Made by a program: the position numbers and the translations under genes. A stretch of DNA of 64,000 bases from Chlamydia avium 10DC88 (lineage in GTDB: Bacteria > Chlamydiota > Chlamydiia > Chlamydiales > Chlamydiaceae). The stretch spans positions 413,416-477,415 of the forward strand of contig NZ_CP006571.1 in assembly GCF_000583875.1 (NCBI RefSeq), given 5' to 3'. The notes below the pieces were generated by a model that had not been told where the DNA came from, made no database searches, and saw only the letters and a program-made list of their open reading frames with translations. Numbering within the stretch: position 1 is the stretch's first letter; each line of letters starts with the position of its first letter. Positions 8,537-19,216 of this stretch are shown here, one piece after another.

Positions 8537-10069
8537 ATGACAGATGTTTTAGTCATCGGTGCTAACCCTACGGGTATTATTTTAGCAAGTCTACTTGTGC
8601 AACATGGAGTTTCTGTAAAGGTAATCGATCACAGAGACTCCTCAGATGAGCCAGGTTATCTAGACTGTAGAGAGCTTCCAGTAATTTTATCTTGTTCCTC
8701 CCTAGAGCTTCTTGATAACGCAGGCTTATTAGAAAACTTTGTAGACAAAGGTCATAAGATTTTCGGTGCACGTTATCACTGGAAAAAACGTACGATCTTA
8801 TTCAAGTTCAACCAGGCATCTGAATCTCGTTTTCCTTTTTGTTTATCGACTTCTTACCAAGCATTCTCTCAGCATTTAATTCAACAATTTGAAAAGCACG
8901 GTGGAACCATTCAATGGAACACCCGACCTGTTACGTTGGTAGATAACAGCATTTTCATTGAGAAAACAAAAACTTCTCAAAACTTCGAAAATCGAGAAAT
9001 TTATAACCCTAAATGGATAATTGCTTCGGAAACTGATACTGATCCCGATGTCAAAGACCTTTTCAAAACTCAAATAAAGTTTCGTAAACATGTAAAAGAC
9101 ATCTTGTTTGTTCATTGTGATGAAGGCGAGCCTTTTGAAGAAAGCCATATCCACTTAGTTCCATGTTCAAAAAGTTTCCTTAACTTTGTATTTTATAATC
9201 ATGAAAAGGGATCAAAACAACTATGCCTGACCAATACCAGCTATCCTCTTTCTGTAAAAAGCAGGCGCCAGCTACTTTATAACTATAAACTTGCAGTTAC
9301 CGATGACGCCGACGCATACTATCATATTCGCGCTCAAGTACACCAATACCCCACAGATTACAATAATTTTCTCTTTCTAGGCAGTGTATTGAATAACTTA
9401 ACTTTTTCTTACCTTACAGGGATCAACACCAATATTCATGCGGCATTTAATTTAGCTTGGAAGTTGGTCCCTGTAGTAAAAAAAGCAGCGTCAAAATACC
9501 TAGTGACAGCTAAAGAACATGAAAACGGGAATATTCTTCCACATCTGAGCGAGAAAAGACAAAGACAAGCAAAAAAGTTGTTATTCTCTAATTTATATGC
9601 TCCTGCTCTTATGTACTATTTCTTAAAAGGCTGTCGCCTATTAGAAGTTTCTGGGGGAGAGTATTACTATCCTGCACATAAAGCTTTAAAATATCAAAAT
9701 AGTGAGATCATTAAGATATCTCCTCAGGATAGGGAAATTCGGGGGCCTAGCCCAGGTATGCGTGCTATTAATGTGCAGTTAGAAAATGGAAGCTATCTTC
9801 TTGATTCTCTAAAAAGCATTAAACACCTTTTGATTTTCTTTAAAGATCGTACAGATCTAGAAAAAGCTCTTAGAGAAGAATACGGGACATGGCTAGAAGT
9901 CATTGTCACTAAAGACCCTAAAGTATTTAGCGTGTATCATGCAAATCCCGATTCTTTATTTATTATCCGTCCAGATTGCTACATTGGTTATAGAACACAC
10001 AAGTTCAAATTACATGAGCTTATTTCCTATCTCTTAAGGATATTTGCTACTGAAAAAACGGAAAACTAA
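8537..10069 (+). CDS. FAD-dependent monooxygenase-like protein (MhpA/phenol hydroxylase family, CT148-like)
   Basis: A 510-residue protein with an N-terminal Rossmann dinucleotide fold reading VIGANPTG (residues 7-13). The third glycine of the usual GxGxxG is replaced by Asn-Pro. The second FAD motif of the family, normally G-D-A-A-H, reads 'LGSVLNNLTFSYLTG': the diphosphate-contacting Asp is missing, although the 'INTNIHAAFNLAWKL' helix after it is well conserved. The C-terminal ~100 residues look like the thioredoxin-fold domain of phenol hydroxylases ('PGMRA', 'LFIIRPDCYIGYR'). A GAGGG ribosome site precedes the ATG. Aromatic hydroxylation is not an expected chlamydial pathway, so the function is uncertain. 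Confidence 0.8.
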   Translation: MTDVLVIGANPTGIILASLLVQHGVSVKVIDHRDSSDEPGYLDCRELPVILSCSSLELLDNAGLLENFVDKGHKIFGARYHWKKRTILFKFNQASESRFPFCLSTSYQAFSQHLIQQFEKHGGTIQWNTRPVTLVDNSIFIEKTKTSQNFENREIYNPKWIIASETDTDPDVKDLFKTQIKFRKHVKDILFVHCDEGEPFEESHIHLVPCSKSFLNFVFYNHEKGSKQLCLTNTSYPLSVKSRRQLLYNYKLAVTDDADAYYHIRAQVHQYPTDYNNFLFLGSVLNNLTFSYLTGINTNIHAAFNLAWKLVPVVKKAASKYLVTAKEHENGNILPHLSEKRQRQAKKLLFSNLYAPALMYYFLKGCRLLEVSGGEYYYPAHKALKYQNSEIIKISPQDREIRGPSPGMRAINVQLENGSYLLDSLKSIKHLLIFFKDRTDLEKALREEYGTWLEVIVTKDPKVFSVYHANPDSLFIIRPDCYIGYRTHKFKLHELISYLLRIFATEKTEN

Positions 10070-10110
10070 TTTCTTTTTTCTTTTTTAGAAGATAAAAGGA
10101 CGTTAGTTTC

Positions 10111-13100
10111 CTACTGTTTTTTAGAAGTTAGCTCTGCTTTTCTTGCTTGTAGTTCTTTAAGATTACGGTCTAAAGCATTCATTTCTTCAGTAATTGCTTC
10201 TTGCTTAAGCGAAATATGTTGCTCTTTTTCATTCACTTTTTGTGAAACATACTGCATACGTTTATACGTTTCTTGGAATTGTTGTAATTTCTCTACGCAT
10301 ATTAAAGACTGAGCCTTATATTTCTTCTGCATATGATATAAGAGGTGGACAGGTACTCCCCTGCTGAGACAAGTACATAAGTCATTGATATATTCCTGCT
10401 CATTGGAGGAAGAGATATCACCACTGCGTACTCTCTGAATCAAGTTAGTAAATAACTTAAGATATTCTCGTTTGTTAGCTAATTTACTCAACCAATTTTC
10501 TAGGCGTTGTATTGATAATGCACAAAGCTCTTGATTCCCTAACAAGGTATTTAACTTAATAATCTCTTGAAGAGAATGTGCTTCACGCATCATATGAGCA
10601 CTCTTCATACTATTTTCATTTCCGAGTAGTCTTCCATAAGCTAAGGGAGATAATTGTCGATGCATTTTTAAATATGAAGAAAGAGCTCGGTGAGTTCTTT
10701 TATATTCTTCGACAGAGATTGTCTCTCCAATACTCAACTTAGATTGAAGTAATTTAATATTTACAAGTGCAGATTTAGCTAGGGAATGCCCTCTTCTAGA
10801 TAACGAAGAGCTTGAGAATTCTACAAATGGGGATAAATACCCAATTCCGAGATACTTAAATAGTGTCTTCCGATCTTCTACTTCTTTCTCTTCCGAAAGG
10901 GATTCCTCTCTAGATACACTTAAATTCGCATCATTCTCGGAAATGACAGAAGAAGCTCCTTGTAAACGGGCAAGAGCATGTCTTCTACGAGTATCGAAGT
11001 GTATCTCACTCTTTCCTAAACAAGAAGAAAGTTCGAGAGCATCTCTGACAATTAGCAATAAACCACGATCAGCAATAGATTTGATGTGTGCATCAAAACT
11101 TTGTTTTGCCGACTTTCTTTCTTCAGAAGAATTCGAATTGTAGATTGAAGCAGTTAAAGTAACTAGGAGGTCCACGATTGAGGAAATTTCTTTTGGATCT
11201 ACTTCTGTTGAGGGAGCAGATTGAGCAATTGCCTGAGATATCACACGAGATAAGGTTTCATTGATAATCAATTCCTGTTGGACGGTTGCGATATCTTCCT
11301 TATGAGTCTCCAAATAAGTTTTCAATTGGTTACAATAACTCACCTGCTGTTTGTGTCGTGCCATTTCTAAATCATGGCGCAGACGAGAACAAACAATCTG
11401 ATTCTCCATGGATTCTATATGAGAAATCTCTGCTGCAATCGAATCTGCTTTCTTTTTGTCAGAAATACTTTCTGTAAGACTTTCCATCTGTATAGGGAAT
11501 GTCTCGGAATCAGAAGAATAGGGAAGATTTTCTTCTAAGTTATTTCCCCAGAGTTTTTTCATTTTTTTATCTAAAGATCGTGCATCTTTCTTTAGCTGCT
11601 TCACAGTGTTTTTAAAATCTTCATTCTTAACTGAAAGATCACCGTGAACATCTTGGATTGTTTCTTTAGCCCAGAGCTGTTCGTAACCCTCCAGTTGTAA
11701 AACATTCTGAACATCTGCGAAATGATCAAGGTTTTGATTACCAAATTCTGAAGGGAGGATCTTTGTAGAAAACAGAAATTCTTTAGCTAGCTTAGCCGCA
11801 CTAACATCTAAAACTTTCTTCTCAATAACGCGACTGAAAAGCATAGGTATGATCTGCAGAACAAGAGCAATAGCAGCAATCCCAACGGGAAGCCAAACAA
11901 ACTGTAATGATAACAACGATAGGCTGACTACAAGAAGAGCTATCCCTAAAATTCCTGATACCAGAGATTGAGCTAAATTCCACTTATTCAAGTTTTTCTG
12001 TAGTTTGTTCAGTAAGGCATCTAAATTTTGATTTCGTTTTTCCCAGAAATTTCTTGCTGATTTCTGAGCTCCATGAAGAGTATGTGCTATGCTTTCAGAT
12101 GGCTTATCCACAGATGATTGTGAGAGATCCTCATCACTGCGTAATGCCAATACATTTTCTAGTTCTACCAATGCTTCGACCTCTGGTCCTCGCATAACGG
12201 CAAACAAGTCATTTGAAGACTGAATGATGTTCTCCACAACAATTTGTTGAGGATTTCTTACTGATTCTTCAAATTTTTCCATGCACTCAAGAATAGCTTT
12301 CATGTGCATTCCCCCCCGAGCAAGGAGAGTTCTTTCATCACAGCGAGGAGAAGATTGATGATTCAACTTAATTGCGGAGACAAGCTCTTTTTCTTTTTCC
12401 TTTATTTTACCACTTAATGTAGATTCCTTATTTGTTAATGCTTGAACAATCAGTTGTCCTCCGGTAGCACACTGTCCTCGTACCTTATCTACAATAGATT
12501 GACAATCTGGAAGAATGGCCTCTAACTCACTGATTAATTTTGTATATTCCTGAGACCATGCACTTATTTCCTCTGGGTTAGGTATGGCTTCTCTTCCTCC
12601 AAGTTCATCAAAACTTCCGTTTAAAAACTCACGACATGAATCTACGAAGTTATCTAAACCACTTGTATCTGTGTGTACGCTATGCAAACGAGCAAGGACA
12701 GAATCCAAAGATGAGTAATTCTCTAAGAAATCCTTCATTAAAATTCGAGTTATCTTTTGAGATTTAAATTCCTCATAATTTCTTTTCCACGTATCTACAT
12801 AACTATAAATCTTATTCAGTTGATCCCGAATAACCTGCTTTTCCTCGAGAATCTTCTCTACAGGTTTACCTGATATAGCTCCCCAAGAATCTTGATTAAG
12901 CAACGTGGTTAATTGATCTAGAGTATGTAAAATACGAGCACATTGATTTTCAGGATGCTTTGCAATTGCCTGTTGGATATCCTTACGAACACATTTTCCT
13001 AGCTGAATACTCAAATGAATCTTATCAAATAGAAGATTTTGTTCTCCTAAACTGATCAAGTACTCCACGAATTTAGTCTGTACTTGATTGCATATATCTT

Positions 13101-14418
13101 TAAGAGATGTCTGGTCATCCCCTCCTAAGATTTCAATTGAGCTTTTCGTAATTGCATCCAATTGATTTCTTATTTCCTCTGATTTATTATTTTCGGATTC
13201 ATTGAATAATCCATCTAATTGACGTAGTACTTGGCGAACTGCTTGTTGCTTTTCTTCGGATACTCCCTCATGAATATTTAACTTATGAGCTTCCTGAACA
13301 ATCTGCTGATATAAATCTCGTGATTCCTGAGAATCATTGATAAAACTACAGATCTTTTCTTTCCATTTTATGAACTCGGAAAGCCAAAGAGACTCTTTTA
13401 CTTTGGATACATGGGATTGCAAAGTTGAGAGTGTGTTCAAGGCAAAGTCTACAGTTGCTCTTCCTTGAGAAAGATACAGTCGTGTGGCTGGAGAAAAATT
13501 TTCCCCCCAAGACATCAAGGTCTTACTATGCATATTCAGGCGATCATATTGATCTAGATACTGTAGGGTCTCTTCTCCGATTTGAGATCCAAACCCACAA
13601 ATATTTATCAAAGACTGTGCAACATCTAAAAAATTCTTCTGAGGAAGCAAGGAAAAATCGATACCGGTTTCCTGTAATGAGGAATTGGCAAGATTAACTA
13701 GAGTAGGCTGAGCAGAAGTATTCTTCAGTAACTCCGCTTTTGCTTTCAACACCTCAGAAAGGCATTTGTTCCAGGTAACTTCCTGGTCTTGATTATCTAT
13801 GCCTGCAACGGCTTCACATTGATATCGAGAGTTGATTTCTCCTAATAAACCTAGTTTATCATCTAGAGATGCCCCCCCATCAGAGGGTTGAGCATGCAAA
13901 TCAGGACGTAGTTTTGATAATAGCTGTGTTTTTAAAGAATCTTTTGTTTTAGGTAACTGAATATGGTACTTAGCTAATGTAGAATTTTTTAAATTAGAGT
14001 GTCTGCTACATAATTGCTTATGATACACCTGAAGAAATTGATATCGTAAGCGAATTCTCTGGTAACGCGTTCGCAATGTGTTCCCTAAAACACCGAGGAA
14101 CAGCGAGAATCCTACTGTAATCACTATGGGCAACCAAATGGAAATACCGAAAACCATGGCTACAGGAATAACGAATAGGATCGCCAATCCTATAACAGTG
14201 ATAATCCCTAGAGCGACCTTATATAGACGCGCCTTTTTAAGATCAGTCTGCTCCATAGAACGTAGAGCATCTTCAGCAGCATCTAAAAGTGTTTGTTGTG
14301 TAGTTAAGGGTGCTCGAACTCCCCTAGCCTCAGGGCTTAAAGGACTAGCATCGGTATTGCCTAGATGAGAATGGAAATCCAGAAGGGAATCCATCTGTAC
14401 ATACGAAGAAATTGCCAC
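10111..14418 (-). CDS. Giant coiled-coil inclusion-membrane-type protein (CT147-like)
   Basis: A 1435-residue protein with two bilobed hydrophobic regions, roughly residues 66-112 and 812-865, each made of two closely spaced membrane segments as in Inc proteins. The long stretches between and after them are rich in Gln, Glu, Lys and Leu and look helical/coiled-coil, ending in a charged 'LKELQARKAELTSKKQ'. The start codon is GTG at 14418, with an AGG ribosome site 6 nt upstream; the next in-frame ATG is codon 9 and has no such site. CT147 has been likened to the endosomal tether EEA1 and is an Inc. Tethering or host contact is inferred, not shown. It converges with the monooxygenase gene, 41 bp apart. 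Confidence 0.85.
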   Translation of the reverse strand: MAISSYVQMDSLLDFHSHLGNTDASPLSPEARGVRAPLTTQQTLLDAAEDALRSMEQTDLKKARLYKVALGIITVIGLAILFVIPVAMVFGISIWLPIVITVGFSLFLGVLGNTLRTRYQRIRLRYQFLQVYHKQLCSRHSNLKNSTLAKYHIQLPKTKDSLKTQLLSKLRPDLHAQPSDGGASLDDKLGLLGEINSRYQCEAVAGIDNQDQEVTWNKCLSEVLKAKAELLKNTSAQPTLVNLANSSLQETGIDFSLLPQKNFLDVAQSLINICGFGSQIGEETLQYLDQYDRLNMHSKTLMSWGENFSPATRLYLSQGRATVDFALNTLSTLQSHVSKVKESLWLSEFIKWKEKICSFINDSQESRDLYQQIVQEAHKLNIHEGVSEEKQQAVRQVLRQLDGLFNESENNKSEEIRNQLDAITKSSIEILGGDDQTSLKDICNQVQTKFVEYLISLGEQNLLFDKIHLSIQLGKCVRKDIQQAIAKHPENQCARILHTLDQLTTLLNQDSWGAISGKPVEKILEEKQVIRDQLNKIYSYVDTWKRNYEEFKSQKITRILMKDFLENYSSLDSVLARLHSVHTDTSGLDNFVDSCREFLNGSFDELGGREAIPNPEEISAWSQEYTKLISELEAILPDCQSIVDKVRGQCATGGQLIVQALTNKESTLSGKIKEKEKELVSAIKLNHQSSPRCDERTLLARGGMHMKAILECMEKFEESVRNPQQIVVENIIQSSNDLFAVMRGPEVEALVELENVLALRSDEDLSQSSVDKPSESIAHTLHGAQKSARNFWEKRNQNLDALLNKLQKNLNKWNLAQSLVSGILGIALLVVSLSLLSLQFVWLPVGIAAIALVLQIIPMLFSRVIEKKVLDVSAAKLAKEFLFSTKILPSEFGNQNLDHFADVQNVLQLEGYEQLWAKETIQDVHGDLSVKNEDFKNTVKQLKKDARSLDKKMKKLWGNNLEENLPYSSDSETFPIQMESLTESISDKKKADSIAAEISHIESMENQIVCSRLRHDLEMARHKQQVSYCNQLKTYLETHKEDIATVQQELIINETLSRVISQAIAQSAPSTEVDPKEISSIVDLLVTLTASIYNSNSSEERKSAKQSFDAHIKSIADRGLLLIVRDALELSSCLGKSEIHFDTRRRHALARLQGASSVISENDANLSVSREESLSEEKEVEDRKTLFKYLGIGYLSPFVEFSSSSLSRRGHSLAKSALVNIKLLQSKLSIGETISVEEYKRTHRALSSYLKMHRQLSPLAYGRLLGNENSMKSAHMMREAHSLQEIIKLNTLLGNQELCALSIQRLENWLSKLANKREYLKLFTNLIQRVRSGDISSSNEQEYINDLCTCLSRGVPVHLLYHMQKKYKAQSLICVEKLQQFQETYKRMQYVSQKVNEKEQHISLKQEAITEEMNALDRNLKELQARKAELTSKKQ

Positions 14419-14548
14419 AAAAAACCTAAGAATTAAAAACTTTTAGAAATTTAAAATAAGTATTATAATCCTTAAGAAATTTATATTAAACAACAAAAAC
14501 AAGCTTTATTTTTTAATAAAATTTTTTTATTTAATAAATCTTAACAAA

Positions 14549-16531
14549 TTATTTAAGCTTAAGAAGCCTAAACAAATCCTTCTCATATAGAACGGGGATA
14601 TTCAAATCCTGAGCCTTGGATAACTTGGATCCGGGATGATCGCCTACAATGATATAATCAACATTTTTAGAAATTACTGAGGAAACCTTCCCTCCGTGAT
14701 TACGAATCGTTCTCTCGATTTCGGATCGTGTCATTGTTTCTAAAGTCCCCGTAATCACGAAGGTTTTCCCTAAAGATGAGAGCTTTTTCTCGTATGGGAT
14801 TACATGAACTCCCAAAGATATCATCTTATTAATATCGTCAATGTTTTCAGAACGAGAAAAATATTCTAGAATTGAATGTGCTACCTTTTCCCCAATACCG
14901 TCAATGGACTTGAGTTCATCCAATGAAGCATCCATAATGGCATCTAGACTAAGAAAATGCTCTGCCAAAGATGATGCTACACCAATCCCCACAAAGGGGA
15001 TTCCCAAGGCAACAATAAAACGGTCTAGAGGAACAACCTTAGCCTTTTGAATACTCTGAAGAAGATTTTTTACTGATTTATCCTTAAATCCTGGTAATTG
15101 AAGAAGATCCTGCTCTGTAATTTGGAAAATATCACAGCAACGTTGGATCACACCTAAATCAAACAATTTTGTGACCACCTTCTCTCCAAAGTGATCAATA
15201 TCCATGGCTCCACGTCCAACAAAAAAGCAGATTTTTTCCATAGCTCCTGCTGCACATTGTGGATTAGCACAACGAACAGAAACTTTATCGGATTCGCGAA
15301 TCACCCGACTATTACAAACGGGACAAAATTCAGGCATATGCCAGGGTTGCGCTCCTTCTGGACGCTTTTCCAAACACACACCAACAATTTTAGGAATGAT
15401 TTCTCCTCCCTTTTCTACGTAAACCGTATCGCCAATACGAATATCCTTTTTTTCAATTTCTTCTTCATTGTATAGGGAAGCACGAGAAATCTTTGACCCG
15501 GATAAAACTATGGGACGTAATTTCGCTACGGGAGTCAGTACTCCTGTTCTTCCTACCTGAACAAAAATATCTTCTAAAAGTGTTTCTCCTTGTTCTGGGG
15601 CATATTTGTATGCTAATGCCCAACGATAATGCTTAGCTGTCATCCCCAAAATTTGTTGATCCTTAAGACTATCAACTTTAATCACCACTCCATCAATTTC
15701 CATAGGGAGATGATTACGAATTTCTTCCACTTCATTGAGGACATGAACAACCTCTTGCGCTGTTCGGCATTGTTTCGGTCTCCCTAGTACAGGGAACCCC
15801 CAAGTCTTACATAACAAAAGATTTTCATAGTGGGACTCTGTTCCTCCTGCTAATACTCCATAAATAGAAAGTTCAAGATTTCTTTGAGCGGCATCCTTAG
15901 AAGATAAAAGTTTTAATGTGCCACCTGCTGCATTTCGAGGATTAGCAAATACTGGTTTGTTTGTATCTCTCTGATTAGCATTCATCTGCTCGAATGTTGC
16001 CTTTGAGAAAAATACTTCTCCTCGCACTTCAACAACTTCGGGACATCCCTCAGGAAGGCGCAAAGGCAAAGAACGTATTGTACGAATATTTGCAGTAATA
16101 TCTTCTCCTTCAAGTCCATTCCCTCGACTTAAAGCTTGAGCAAGGATTCCCTGTTCATAACGGAGAGACACAGCAATACCATCGATCTTCAATTCTAATG
16201 TGTATGTAGGAATTCTTCTTAAAGTTTTTTCAACTCTAGAAAAGAAATCATCAAGATCTTCGCGTGTATAGCAATTGGCTATAGAAAGCATAGGTTGAGA
16301 ATGTGCAACAACAGGAAATATCCCTGATGTACGATCACCAAGACGCATAGATGGTGACCAGGGAACTAACCACTCAGGATGCAAAGCTTCTATACGGAGA
16401 AGTTCTTGCATTTTCAGATCATAATCATAATCAGAAATCCTGGGCTGATGAAGTACATAATATAAGTAATCATCTTGAGCGATTTCTTGGCACAAAGACA
16501 AATACTGTTTCTCGGAATAAGGATCCTGCAT
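14549..16531 (-). CDS. ligA: NAD-dependent DNA ligase
   Basis: About 660 residues when started at the ATG at 16531. A longer reading from 16570 adds 13 residues that overlap pkn1. The adenylation domain contains ELKIDG with the nucleotidyl lysine near residue 115. The OB fold is followed by a four-Cys zinc finger (CPVC...CANPQC), helix-hairpin-helix repeats ('[11 protein letters not shown]') and a C-terminal BRCT domain ('[12 protein letters not shown]', 'HPGSKLSKA'). It seals nicks using NAD+ in replication and repair. Ribosome site AAAGGAG lies 15 nt before 16531, which is rather far, so the exact start is moderately certain. It is downstream of pkn1 in the same orientation. Confidence 0.95.
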   Translation of the reverse strand: MQDPYSEKQYLSLCQEIAQDDYLYYVLHQPRISDYDYDLKMQELLRIEALHPEWLVPWSPSMRLGDRTSGIFPVVAHSQPMLSIANCYTREDLDDFFSRVEKTLRRIPTYTLELKIDGIAVSLRYEQGILAQALSRGNGLEGEDITANIRTIRSLPLRLPEGCPEVVEVRGEVFFSKATFEQMNANQRDTNKPVFANPRNAAGGTLKLLSSKDAAQRNLELSIYGVLAGGTESHYENLLLCKTWGFPVLGRPKQCRTAQEVVHVLNEVEEIRNHLPMEIDGVVIKVDSLKDQQILGMTAKHYRWALAYKYAPEQGETLLEDIFVQVGRTGVLTPVAKLRPIVLSGSKISRASLYNEEEIEKKDIRIGDTVYVEKGGEIIPKIVGVCLEKRPEGAQPWHMPEFCPVCNSRVIRESDKVSVRCANPQCAAGAMEKICFFVGRGAMDIDHFGEKVVTKLFDLGVIQRCCDIFQITEQDLLQLPGFKDKSVKNLLQSIQKAKVVPLDRFIVALGIPFVGIGVASSLAEHFLSLDAIMDASLDELKSIDGIGEKVAHSILEYFSRSENIDDINKMISLGVHVIPYEKKLSSLGKTFVITGTLETMTRSEIERTIRNHGGKVSSVISKNVDYIIVGDHPGSKLSKAQDLNIPVLYEKDLFRLLKLK

Positions 16532-16541
16532 TCTACAGCTA

Positions 16542-18392
16542 TTAGACTCCTTTAGCACAACGAAAACCATAAGTACTATTTACTGCTCCAGGATTATTGC
16601 GGTGTCGATGAGCACAACGTAGATCATCTTTTAGACTTTTCCAGCATCCTCCACGCAACACGCGATATACTCCTTGAGAGGGACCTTGTGGAGAATGAGA
16701 TTCTTGTGAAGAAATTTCATAAAAATCATATCCATACCAATCGTAGCACCACTCATATACATTTCCAGCCATATCATATAGCCCATAAGGATTAGCTGTA
16801 TAACTCATAACAGCTGTAGTATCAGAACTAAAAAAATTTGCTAAGCTTTTATCTATATCTTCGCCACAGGGATAACGCTGATTAGCAATTCCTCCACATG
16901 CGGCTATTTCCCACTCAGCCTCTGTAGGTAAACGTTTCCCCAACCAGGCGGCATATTCAGAAGCTCCGTACCAAGTGACTCCAACAACAGGATGTTTTGC
17001 ATAACCAGGTTCTATGATTAATTTCCCTGATCTCCGTTGTATCCGGGAATCCTTAAGACGAATGAGTTCATTGTAATATTTATCCTGCTCACTTCCTGTA
17101 TATTCTAAGTAACGGACAAACTGTTCATTGGTAACAGGATGTACATCTAGAAAAAATCCTGGCAACATAATCGTATGGACAGGATGCTCATCACGTTGTC
17201 CCTCCCGACTTCCTCTTGTGAACTCCCCTCCAGGAATAAATACCATTTCTGTAGGCAAAGGTTGAGGTTGTACTTCCTCTTTTTCTTCTTCTATGTAGCG
17301 GCTGACCACTGGTTCTCGCGTAAGTAGAGATTGTAAAGCATGAGAATAGCTTTCTTCTTCTTTCACATTATCCTCTATAGAATCTAAGGATGTATTCATA
17401 GCTTCATCAATAGACTTAGCTTCTACAAGAACAAAAGCAGAATGAGGAGAATCCGCACTTTCATCCTTATTTTCTTCCTCTTTGACCAAAGTGAACAGCT
17501 GATGGTTTTCAACTTCTTGATAACTATCACGAACTTCTTCAAAACATTGCATTTTTACATTGAGTAATTGTTCTCCCAAAGTCTTCTTCTTAAGAACAGA
17601 CACTAATTTCTTAGGACGTAGATCTGCAGAGTAATTTAAACACGACTGGAGAAGATGATCCCAATCATATAGATAATCTGGAAATACTTGGGAAGGTAAA
17701 GGGAAGACTCCCTGAGGGAGTTTTCGAAACAAAAGAAAATAAACAATCACACCAAAAGCATAAACATCTTCTGCAACTGTACCTGAAGGAATTTCTGGAG
17801 CTTGAAAAAAGGTAGCTTGTTTTAATTTAGTAAAGTAAGAACCTTCAGAACATTCATCTATTACATTCCGTAGAACATGCTCCTTGAGCAAAAAAGAAAA
17901 GCCGAGTTCGGGTAGAAAAACACGAGGGGTATTACCGGAAAGGTCAATATGCACAGAATCTAAATTCAGATCTCCATGTACTAACTCTTGAGAATGAGCA
18001 TAATCCAAAATATGAGCTAATTGTTCTATAAGATCATAAATCTCTAGTTCTCCTAAATCTTCCATTTTACTAGAAAGGTATTGGCTTAATGAACATGTAG
18101 GAACTTCTTTATCTTCAGTAACTATGAAATACTGATCATCTATTTGGGAGACATTTTCTATGCTTAAAATACCGGGATGCTTCAAAGTAGCTAATCTAAC
18201 AATAGCTTCATGAAATACATTCATGAATGCATCTGATGCAGCTATCTCAGAGTGTAGTAATTTTAAAAGATAACGTTTTTTAATAAAACGATGCTCAGCA
18301 AGAATATCCTGACACCATACAGTTCTTCTCAGATAACTAAGAACTTTATAATCGCCTAATAATGTCACTCCTATATCCTGCATATTTTTCAT
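16542..18392 (-). CDS. pkn1: Serine/threonine kinase-like protein Pkn1 with C-terminal sulfatase-modifying-factor domain
   Basis: A 616-residue two-domain protein. Residues ~10-270 are Hanks-kinase-like: candidate beta3 Lys in 'YLLKLL', a catalytic loop HGDLNLDSV (139-147) in place of HRDxKxxN, 'ELGFS' in place of DFG, then 'FQAPEI' and '[12 protein letters not shown]'. A charged linker follows. Residues ~383-616 form a formylglycine-generating-enzyme (SUMF1/FGE) fold with 'MVFIPGGEF', '[12 protein letters not shown]', 'RLPTEAEWE', '[10 protein letters not shown]' and 'RVLRGGCW'. Chlamydial Pkn1 is reported as an autophosphorylating kinase. The departures from HRD and DFG are visible, so activity should not be assumed. 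The start at 18392 has a GGAG site 7 nt upstream. Confidence 0.92.
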   Translation of the reverse strand: MKNMQDIGVTLLGDYKVLSYLRRTVWCQDILAEHRFIKKRYLLKLLHSEIAASDAFMNVFHEAIVRLATLKHPGILSIENVSQIDDQYFIVTEDKEVPTCSLSQYLSSKMEDLGELEIYDLIEQLAHILDYAHSQELVHGDLNLDSVHIDLSGNTPRVFLPELGFSFLLKEHVLRNVIDECSEGSYFTKLKQATFFQAPEIPSGTVAEDVYAFGVIVYFLLFRKLPQGVFPLPSQVFPDYLYDWDHLLQSCLNYSADLRPKKLVSVLKKKTLGEQLLNVKMQCFEEVRDSYQEVENHQLFTLVKEEENKDESADSPHSAFVLVEAKSIDEAMNTSLDSIEDNVKEEESYSHALQSLLTREPVVSRYIEEEKEEVQPQPLPTEMVFIPGGEFTRGSREGQRDEHPVHTIMLPGFFLDVHPVTNEQFVRYLEYTGSEQDKYYNELIRLKDSRIQRRSGKLIIEPGYAKHPVVGVTWYGASEYAAWLGKRLPTEAEWEIAACGGIANQRYPCGEDIDKSLANFFSSDTTAVMSYTANPYGLYDMAGNVYEWCYDWYGYDFYEISSQESHSPQGPSQGVYRVLRGGCWKSLKDDLRCAHRHRNNPGAVNSTYGFRCAKGV

Positions 18393-18781
18393 GAGTCAAC
18401 TCCAACGCCCATTCGATACTTTTCAATCTTCGGCCTATGTTCAGCAAATATAGTGAGGGAAAGCGATGTTTGCAAGATACAACCAACAAAAGAAATTTCC
18501 TATACCATTACACCAGATTCTAAGAGATTTCTAATTTTCTGTATTCGCGGAATACCTTTCTCATAATTTTGTGGATAAAAATAACATGGTATATCTCAAA
18601 ATAAGAAAGACAAAATTATCTAATGAAGAATTCTGAAGTACCTTTCTTGTGAGGGACCAAAATATGCTAATGATCCAGAAAAGCTCATGGAGGGGAAAAG
18701 AAATAAAAAACCAAAATTTTGTTAAAGTCTTGAAAAGTCACAAAATTTTGGCTACGTTATCCTAAGATAATGAACAAAGAA
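18393..18781. other. Intergenic region between pkn1 and an Inc-like gene
   Basis: About 390 bp with no supportable gene. It should carry the minus-strand promoter of pkn1, but I could not pick one convincingly. The right end holds the terminator described at 18701-18751. Confidence 0.5.
18701..18751 (-). terminator. Intrinsic terminator of the 18782-19216 gene
   Basis: A perfect 12-bp inverted repeat, CCAAAATTTTGT (18711-18722) and ACAAAATTTTGG (18740-18751), with a 17-nt loop. On the minus strand it is followed at once by TTTTTTATTT. The stem is AT-rich, but the hairpin plus T-tract lies 30 bp after the stop codon. Confidence 0.65.
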
Positions 18782-19216
18782 CTAGATAGCGCGATCTCTA
18801 GTCTTGTTATCATCAGATCCCGAATCATTACTACCGGTTGTCTCCGAAGTTTGATTTGTAGACGTCGATGTAGACCCATCGTGACCGACCTCTACTAGTT
18901 GTTGATGTAGTGGTTCTTCTACTTTTCTTGTTGATTCGCACAAACGTTTTAATATTATTACTGCCCAAGATAAACTACATAGGGCAAGAAGAACAACAGA
19001 AACACCGCAAATCAAACCACAAACTGTTAATGAAACACAGCCTACGATTCCTAATACAAGTGCTGATAAAGAAATCAAGGCTACTGCGATAGAAATTACT
19101 AGTCTGGTTATACTAGCACATTTGGGCTGCTGACCAAATCCAGGAATAGCTTGAGATGACACATCGAGTTTGCCTAGTCCACCTAAAGCAGTTTTCACGT
19201 TAATAGCAAATCCCAT
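18782..19216 (-). CDS. Small Inc-like bilobed membrane protein
   Basis: 144 residues from the ATG at 19216, chosen because a perfect GGAGG site lies 6 nt upstream; a longer reading to 19291 has no such support. Residues ~38-95 form two adjacent hydrophobic segments ('RLVISIAVALISLSALVLGIVG' region, then a Leu/Val-rich helix) separated by a short turn, the bilobed signature of type-III-secreted inclusion membrane proteins. The C-terminal tail is hydrophilic and Ser/Thr/Asp-rich and would face the host cytosol. I do not recognise it as a named Inc. It is one of three small genes of this type between pkn1 and the SirB1/TPR gene, the interval where C. trachomatis places incD-G/incA. Confidence 0.7.
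   Translation of the reverse strand: MGFAINVKTALGGLGKLDVSSQAIPGFGQQPKCASITRLVISIAVALISLSALVLGIVGCVSLTVCGLICGVSVVLLALCSLSWAVIILKRLCESTRKVEEPLHQQLVEVGHDGSTSTSTNQTSETTGSNDSGSDDNKTRDRAI

Noticed and set aside
10060..10115. Possible terminator between the monooxygenase gene and the CT147-like gene (GGAAAACTAA ... TTAGTTTCC)
   Set aside because: The loop exceeds 30 nt and neither arm is followed by a clean T-run in the right place.
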